From the NCBI RefSeq assembly GCF_004116265.1, contig NZ_QOUX01000032.1, positions 1 to 64,000 on the forward strand: a DNA stretch of 64,000 bases, read 5' to 3'. The notes beneath the pieces are model-generated. The model was not told the origin of the DNA, did not search any database, and saw nothing but the letters and a program-made list of their open reading frames with translations. Every line of letters starts with the position of its first letter. Within the stretch, counting starts at the first letter, position 1. This stretch comes from Anaerobacillus alkaliphilus. Its GTDB lineage: Bacteria > Bacillota > Bacilli > Bacillales > Anaerobacillaceae. Shown here piece after piece: positions 59,413 to 64,000 of this stretch. The position numbers and the translations under genes are program-made.

Positions 59413-60696
59413 ATGAGACTTTGTACGGTAGGTTTGGGATATATTGGTTTACCAACATCAATCATGTTTGCTAAACATGGAGTTCATGTATTGGGAGTAG
59501 ATGTTAACCCGATAGTAGTAAATCTATTAAATGAAGGTAGAATTCATATTGAAGAACCAGGTTTGCAGCGGGAGTTATTAGAAGTCATTAATCAGAGGAT
59601 GTTTCGCGCATCCCTAAATGTGGTGGAAGCAGATGTGTTTATCATTGCCGTACCAACACCGAATCAGCAAGATCAGTACAAATCTTGTGATCTATCATAT
59701 GTATTATCAGCAGTTAAGGTTATATTACCATACCTACAAAAAGGGAATGTTGTTATTGTTGAGTCTACAATCGCTCCAAGAAGTATGGAGGATTTTATCC
59801 AACCGATAATAGAAGAGAAAACAGGTTATCTTGTTGGTCAAGATATTTTCCTAGTTCATTGCCCAGAACGTGTATTGCCAGGAAACATTCTCGATGAGCT
59901 CATTTACAATAATCGAATTGTGGGGGGAATTACTCCTGCGTGTTCAGAAGCAGGTGCTCGTGTTTATCGTACTTTTGTTCAAGGAGAGATTATAAAAACA
60001 AATGCTAAGACAGCAGAAATGTCAAAGCTTATGGAAAATACTTTCCGTGACGTAAACATTGCTTTAGCGAATGAGATGACAAAAATATGTCATGAGTTGC
60101 AGATTGATGCATTAGAGGTTATTCAGCTTGCAAATAAGCATCCGAGAGTTAATCTTCACAATCCGGGTCCAGGTGTAGGGGGACATTGCCTCGCAATAGA
60201 TCCTTATTTTATTGTGTCAAAGGCACCAACTACCTCAAAGTTAATTCACCTTTCAAGAGAGATTAATAACTCCATGCCTCATTATGTAGTAGAGAAGGTT
60301 AATGAAATCATGAAACGTTGTAATGGGAAGGTAGTAACTATTTTTGGACTAACCTACAAAGGGAATGTAGATGATATTCGAGAAAGCCCAGCTATAGAAA
60401 TCTATCATATTCTTAAAAATCAGGGTTCTTATGATATTCGTGCATATGATCCTCATATTGAAAACGAAATGGTTTATGGAGACATAGGACAATCTGTCAA
60501 AGGTTCTGATTTGATTTTGGTTTTAACTGATCATAGCGAGTTCAGGAACTTAAAGTATGAACTTTTAGGCACTATGACTACGAAAATTGTATTTGATACA
60601 AGGAATGTCGTTCAAAATTCTCATGAAGACTTTACGTATCTTAATTATGGAAATTTGCCAAAATTTCTATTAAGGCAAGAAACTGCGCTTGTATGA
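59413..60696 (+). CDS. wecC: UDP-N-acetyl-D-mannosamine dehydrogenase
   Basis: The 427-residue protein has an N-terminal Rossmann domain (G-L-G-Y-I-G-L-P), the middle domain (E-M-S-K-L-M-E-N-T-F-R-D-V-N-I-A), the catalytic cysteine in G-V-G-G-H-C-L-A-I-D-P and a C-terminal UDP-binding domain (G-L-T-Y-K-G-N-V-D-D-I-R-E-S-P). It oxidises UDP-ManNAc to UDP-ManNAcA with two NAD+. Close UDP-hexose dehydrogenases are the alternative. No UDP-GlcNAc 2-epimerase lies in this operon, so the substrate must come from elsewhere. Its stop overlaps the permease start. Confidence 0.9.
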   Translation: MRLCTVGLGYIGLPTSIMFAKHGVHVLGVDVNPIVVNLLNEGRIHIEEPGLQRELLEVINQRMFRASLNVVEADVFIIAVPTPNQQDQYKSCDLSYVLSAVKVILPYLQKGNVVIVESTIAPRSMEDFIQPIIEEKTGYLVGQDIFLVHCPERVLPGNILDELIYNNRIVGGITPACSEAGARVYRTFVQGEIIKTNAKTAEMSKLMENTFRDVNIALANEMTKICHELQIDALEVIQLANKHPRVNLHNPGPGVGGHCLAIDPYFIVSKAPTTSKLIHLSREINNSMPHYVVEKVNEIMKRCNGKVVTIFGLTYKGNVDDIRESPAIEIYHILKNQGSYDIRAYDPHIENEMVYGDIGQSVKGSDLILVLTDHSEFRNLKYELLGTMTTKIVFDTRNVVQNSHEDFTYLNYGNLPKFLLRQETALV

Positions 60697-61496
60697 GATA
60701 TGTCTTCAAAATTCTTCACGAACAGATGGCTAACTTTCATTTAATAAAGAGATTGACGATTTTTGAATTGAGAAGCATGTATCAAATGCATTATTTAGGT
60801 ATCCTCTGGCAATTTATTAATCCACTATCACAAGTCATGGTGTTTTGGTTTGTCTTTGGAATTGGTATTCGAGGAGGACAACCCATAGGTGATGTCCCTT
60901 TTTTTGTGTGGCTAATTGCTGGTCTTATCCCTTGGTTTTTTATTAGTCCAGTGATTATTCAGGGCTCAAATAGTATTTATACGAAACTGAATTTTGTATC
61001 AAAGATGAAATTTCCGTTAAGTGTCATTCCGACGATCACCATTTTGAGGCATTCAATCCATTTTCTAATCATGTTTCTATTCCTGGGATTAATACTGGTA
61101 TTAAACGAAATTTATTCAGGTATGTATCTTTTACAGTTACCCTATTACATTGCAGCGACGCTTATTTTTTTATTTTCTGTTACCTTGTTCTGCTCAACAA
61201 TCTCTATCATTGTACGAGACTTTCAATTGGCTATACAGGCAATAATGAGAATGTTATTCTTTGTAACACCAATCATGTGGGATGCGAGTGGATTGTCAGA
61301 AAGGATGCAAGCTTTGTTAAAGTTAAATCCACTTTCCTATATTATTGATGGATTTAGGTATACATTATTGGGTCAGAGATGGTTCTTCGATGATCTTGTG
61401 TATACTGGCTATTTTTGGTCTATCACACTTCTCTTTTTATTTGTTGGTGCCATCTTTCATATAAGATTTAGGCATAGATTTGTTGATTATTTGTAG
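60693..61496 (+). CDS. ABC-2 polysaccharide export permease (TagG/Wzm type)
   Basis: The 267-residue protein has six membrane helices with the family features Y-L-G-I-L-W-Q-F-I-N-P and F-F-V-T-P-I-M-W-D-A, and N-P-L-S-Y-I-I-D-G-F-R. It would export a lipid-linked glycan with the ATPase encoded next. ATGA overlap with wecC. Confidence 0.9.
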   Translation: MRYVFKILHEQMANFHLIKRLTIFELRSMYQMHYLGILWQFINPLSQVMVFWFVFGIGIRGGQPIGDVPFFVWLIAGLIPWFFISPVIIQGSNSIYTKLNFVSKMKFPLSVIPTITILRHSIHFLIMFLFLGLILVLNEIYSGMYLLQLPYYIAATLIFLFSVTLFCSTISIIVRDFQLAIQAIMRMLFFVTPIMWDASGLSERMQALLKLNPLSYIIDGFRYTLLGQRWFFDDLVYTGYFWSITLLFLFVGAIFHIRFRHRFVDYL

Positions 61497-61513
61497 ATGT
61501 GGAGGCTAATTTA

Positions 61514-62413
61514 ATGGGACCAAAAGTAAAGTTCGTAGGAGTCTCTAAGAGCTACCAAATGTATAAGAGGCGATCGGACAGGGTGTTTGATTTATTCTGT
61601 TTTAAAAGAGAAAAACCAAGACATTTTTTTGCGTTAAAGGATGTTTCGTTTGAAGTTTATTCAGGAGAGTGTATTGGAGTTATAGGAATTAATGGAGCTG
61701 GTAAATCGACGCTCTCAAATGTATTGGCCAATATTATTTCGCCAACAACTGGAGACATGAACATCAACGGGCAAACATCATTAGTTGCCATCTCTGCAGG
61801 GTTAAATAATAGCCTAACAGGACGAGAGAATATTGAATTAAAATGTCTAATGTATGGACTTGATAAGGCAACTGTTAAAGAGATTACTCCAAAAATAATA
61901 CAATTTGCCGATATTGGTAGTTTCTTAGAGCAGCCATTAAAAAATTATTCAAGTGGGATGAAATCGCGCTTAGGATTTGCAATTTCCATTTTTATTGAAC
62001 CAGATATACTTGTTATTGATGAGGCACTTTCAGTAGGTGACCAAACTTTCAATTCGAAATGTATAGAAAAAATGAATGAATTTAAAGCATCAGGAAAAAC
62101 CATTTTTTTTATAAGCCACTCGTTATCACAGGTTCGTTCATTTACAGATCGAGTTCTTTGGCTACATTATGGAGAAGTAAGGGAGTTTGGCAAAACAGCT
62201 GAGGTTCTAACTAACTACCAAACGTTTATTGAATGGTATAACAAACTAGGGGATCTGGAGAAACTCGAGCATAAAAATCATGCACATGAAAGGCAATTTA
62301 TTGAACATCAACGTGTTTTCCAAAAGAGAATGAACTTTTCTACTTTCATACCAGTATTAATTCTAATGGTTTCTGCTATTTTTACTGGGCTATTCATGTT
62401 TCTATTGTCTTAA
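61514..62413 (+). CDS. ABC-2 polysaccharide export ATPase (TagH/Wzt type)
   Basis: The 299-residue protein has Walker A (G-I-N-G-A-G-K-S-T), the signature (Y-S-S-G-M-K-S-R), Walker B (I-L-V-I-D-E-A) and F-F-I-S-H-S. A single C-terminal membrane helix (about 280-299) follows, as in TagH, and there is no carbohydrate-binding domain as in O-antigen Wzt. ATG 61514 is preferred (GGAGG 8 bases upstream) over GTG 61499. Confidence 0.9.
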   Translation: MGPKVKFVGVSKSYQMYKRRSDRVFDLFCFKREKPRHFFALKDVSFEVYSGECIGVIGINGAGKSTLSNVLANIISPTTGDMNINGQTSLVAISAGLNNSLTGRENIELKCLMYGLDKATVKEITPKIIQFADIGSFLEQPLKNYSSGMKSRLGFAISIFIEPDILVIDEALSVGDQTFNSKCIEKMNEFKASGKTIFFISHSLSQVRSFTDRVLWLHYGEVREFGKTAEVLTNYQTFIEWYNKLGDLEKLEHKNHAHERQFIEHQRVFQKRMNFSTFIPVLILMVSAIFTGLFMFLLS

Positions 62414-62415
62414 CT

Positions 62416-62453
62416 AGTACCTTGTTTATCACTTGATAAACAAGGTACTTTTT
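62416..62453 (+). terminator. Terminator of the glycan operon
   Basis: AGTACCTTGTTTATC / GATAAACAAGGTACT, then TTTTTT. Confidence 0.95.
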
Positions 62454-62550
62454 TACTATGAGTAATTAACTATATTATTGCTATTTTCACTAATTCAACC
62501 ATAGAAAAGGTTGCATTCACATACTTTTCAAACTTTCACACAAAAATACA

Positions 62551-62590
62551 CAGTTCACCTTTTGTTCACCATTATTTTTTACATTGTTAG
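62551..62590 (+). promoter_or_regulatory. TTTTGTTCACC-TACATTGTT segment upstream of the cytochrome gene
   Basis: TTTTGTTCACC followed by TACATTGTT parallels the TTTGTTCACC...TACAATGTT spacing upstream of all three doxX genes. A complete Rex palindrome is not present here. Shared control is a tentative reading. Confidence 0.35.
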
Positions 62591-62666
62591 AGTATAGTTA
62601 GTTTGTAAGTAGTTGCTAACTAGAGTTTTTACATAGTTTAGTAGCTGAACGGGAGGCGAAAAAGCG

Positions 62667-63911
62667 ATGGATAATGATGAAAAACTATCTGAGAGTCAAA
62701 GAGTTGGATTTGTGAGAAGATTGTGGATCCGTTTTAAAGAAATTAACTGGAAGGATCCCATAAATAAATGGAAGTTTTTATTTTTCCTAATCGTTACTTT
62801 CTTTGGAATTGCCTTTTCGACGTATGGTGTGTTAGCAGTAACCTCCACCCAAACTTTTTGCAACAGCTGTCATGAGATGGCTCCAGAAAATGTTACACAT
62901 TTATCTACATCACACAGCGAAGTGAAATGTACGAAGTGTCATATAGAGCCAGGTCTCCCACAAACAATAAAAGGGAAAGTCATGGCACTAAAAGAGGTAT
63001 ACCGTCATGTGACTAGAACTCAGCCAAATCCTATTGCTGTGACACATACTGTCAACGATGTTGTTTGTTTAAGATGCCACTCTGAAAATCGGGATGTCAC
63101 TCCGAACGGAGATTTAATCGTTGCCCACCAAAAACACATCCATAAAGAAATAGCCTGTGTAACTTGTCACAGTGGTGTAGCTCATGCTAAAACGGTTGAA
63201 CGTGGCTTAAACACCCATGATCTTTACGATTACTGGGTGATGGATAACGCAAAAGCGTTGGTTACTAGTAAATATATTAACCCAAACATGGGGACATGTA
63301 TTGACTGTCACGAGAAATACAATCAAGGGTTAGAGCCTTGGCGAGATAAAAATTATGCGTTAACAATACCACCGAATAAATTAGACGAAACATATGAAAC
63401 TGTTCCTTCCAACGTGGTCCTCCGTGAGGTTAGTTCGCAAATTACGGATGTCGAGGTTTCGATGGAATGTGCGACATGTCATTCTGATATTGATACACCA
63501 AAAGATCATAATTATATAAATTGGAATAACAACCACGGAAAAACGGCATTGACAGAGTTAAATAAATGCGTAACTTGTCATGAAGAAGACAAATGGGTTA
63601 GAAGAGTTCAGCCACAAACAATGGAAGAATTACTAAAGGAAAATGGGCCTCATTTAGATTTCTACGTTCCAGATATATTTGTAGTTAAAAGTGAATCAAG
63701 AAAATTAGTATTTTGTTACACATGTCACAGTGAGCGACCTGAAGGGCATAAAACTAGCGATGAATGGCTTACAGGACATGCGAAATTCGCAGAAACTGAA
63801 GAACAAAAAAGAGAATGTTTTGTATGTCATGATACAGAAAAAGAAGAGAAACTAACGGCTCCAACGGATGTCTATTGTGAATATTGTCATCGGACTGGAT
63901 TGAAAAAATAA
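62667..63911 (+). CDS. NapC/NirT-type decaheme cytochrome c
   Basis: The 414-residue protein has an N-terminal membrane anchor (about 35-55; F-L-F-F-L-I-V-T-F-F-G-I) and ten C-x-x-C-H heme sites (CNSCH, CTKCH, CLRCH, CVTCH, CIDCH, CATCH, CVTCH, CYTCH, CFVCH, CEYCH). The first hemes sit in a NapC/NirT-like domain that takes electrons from quinol. It would feed a terminal reductase or extracellular acceptor. A well-placed GGGAGGCG precedes the ATG. Confidence 0.95.
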   Translation: MDNDEKLSESQRVGFVRRLWIRFKEINWKDPINKWKFLFFLIVTFFGIAFSTYGVLAVTSTQTFCNSCHEMAPENVTHLSTSHSEVKCTKCHIEPGLPQTIKGKVMALKEVYRHVTRTQPNPIAVTHTVNDVVCLRCHSENRDVTPNGDLIVAHQKHIHKEIACVTCHSGVAHAKTVERGLNTHDLYDYWVMDNAKALVTSKYINPNMGTCIDCHEKYNQGLEPWRDKNYALTIPPNKLDETYETVPSNVVLREVSSQITDVEVSMECATCHSDIDTPKDHNYINWNNNHGKTALTELNKCVTCHEEDKWVRRVQPQTMEELLKENGPHLDFYVPDIFVVKSESRKLVFCYTCHSERPEGHKTSDEWLTGHAKFAETEEQKRECFVCHDTEKEEKLTAPTDVYCEYCHRTGLKK

Positions 63912-63941
63912 CGTAGTAGTTTTGAAGTGAGGTGGGAGAGC

Positions 63942-64000
63942 ATGGATGATCACAGAAATGAAGAAAACCAACTGACGAATGAAAATAAGTATTGGAAGAG
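63942..64000 (+). CDS. Start of the next gene (partial)
   Basis: ATG 63942 follows GGTGGGAGAG, 30 bases after the decaheme gene. Only about 19 hydrophilic residues are visible (M-D-D-H-R-N-E-E-N...Y-W-K-R), so the product cannot be named. Close spacing suggests cotranscription with the cytochrome. Confidence 0.7.
   Translation, partial: MDDHRNEENQLTNENKYWK

Noticed and set aside
1-64000. tRNA, rRNA, replication origin or prophage
   Set aside because: None of the expected sequence signatures was seen; the amidase at 33.4-34.2 kb stands alone without phage structural genes.

Overview
The window comes from a low-GC, spore-forming member of the Bacillaceae, most like an alkaliphilic, Anaerobacillus-type organism. 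This rests on a pspA-ydjG-ydjH-ydjI operon in the Bacillus order behind a SigW-type promoter, a Spo0E-like phosphatase, a SinR-like regulator, a subtilisin, S-layer-homology (SLH) proteins, a ten-heme NapC/NirT-type cytochrome, and AGGAGG-type ribosome binding sites with frequent TTG/GTG starts. The genus is an inference. No rRNA, tRNA or CRISPR array was seen.

Layout. 1-6.6 kb: the end of an SLH surface protein, a lipoprotein, a DoxX-like protein, a broken chemoreceptor, a secreted DUF5667 protein behind a c-di-GMP-I riboswitch, and a decayed CAAX-type protease. 6.8-10.5 kb: the envelope-stress operon pspA-ydjGHI. 10.7-13.1 kb: a sigma factor with DUF1659 and DUF2922 partners, a decayed HTH gene and the longest repeat array. 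13.4-16.7 kb: an RNPP-type quorum-sensing regulator followed by a secreted propeptide with five copies of one peptide, then a subtilisin and a SinR-like regulator. 16.9-20.1 kb: a divergent MurE-like ligase, a Spo0E-like protein and a chemoreceptor. 20.4-28 kb: secreted proteins, several with copper-amine-oxidase-N stalk domains, plus a second c-di-GMP riboswitch. 28.2-38.1 kb: three near-identical doxX genes with the same operator-like site and 5'-leader hairpin, interleaved with a TetR regulator, an HtrA-like protease, a NERD protein, an amidase and a broken pepF. 38.1-46.7 kb: small proteins, a GGDEF/HD-GYP c-di-GMP enzyme and a 1307-residue S-layer-anchored M14 peptidase. 46.8-50.5 kb: a group II intron and an IS4-type element, both damaged, inserted in an older repeat region. 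50.5-52.2 kb: a third c-di-GMP riboswitch and small proteins. 52.4-62.4 kb: a surface-glycan operon with ABC-2 export. 62.6 kb to the end: a ten-heme cytochrome and the start of the next gene.

Connections. Three c-di-GMP-I riboswitches (5.9, 26.7 and 51.0 kb) and one enzyme that can make and degrade c-di-GMP suggest local second-messenger control of envelope and small membrane proteins. The RNPP regulator, its propeptide and the adjacent protease resemble quorum-controlled exoprotease systems. The glycan operon encodes several glycosyltransferases, a UDP-ManNAc dehydrogenase, a QueC-like PP-loop protein of unknown role, and TagG/TagH-type export.

The most unusual signal is non-coding: about eleven intergenic arrays of a 20-21 bp degenerate unit (core TTTACAGTCCAAA), most ending in a modified unit carrying TGGGTAT. 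I do not recognise this family. It occurs only between genes, in both orientations, over the first 37 kb.
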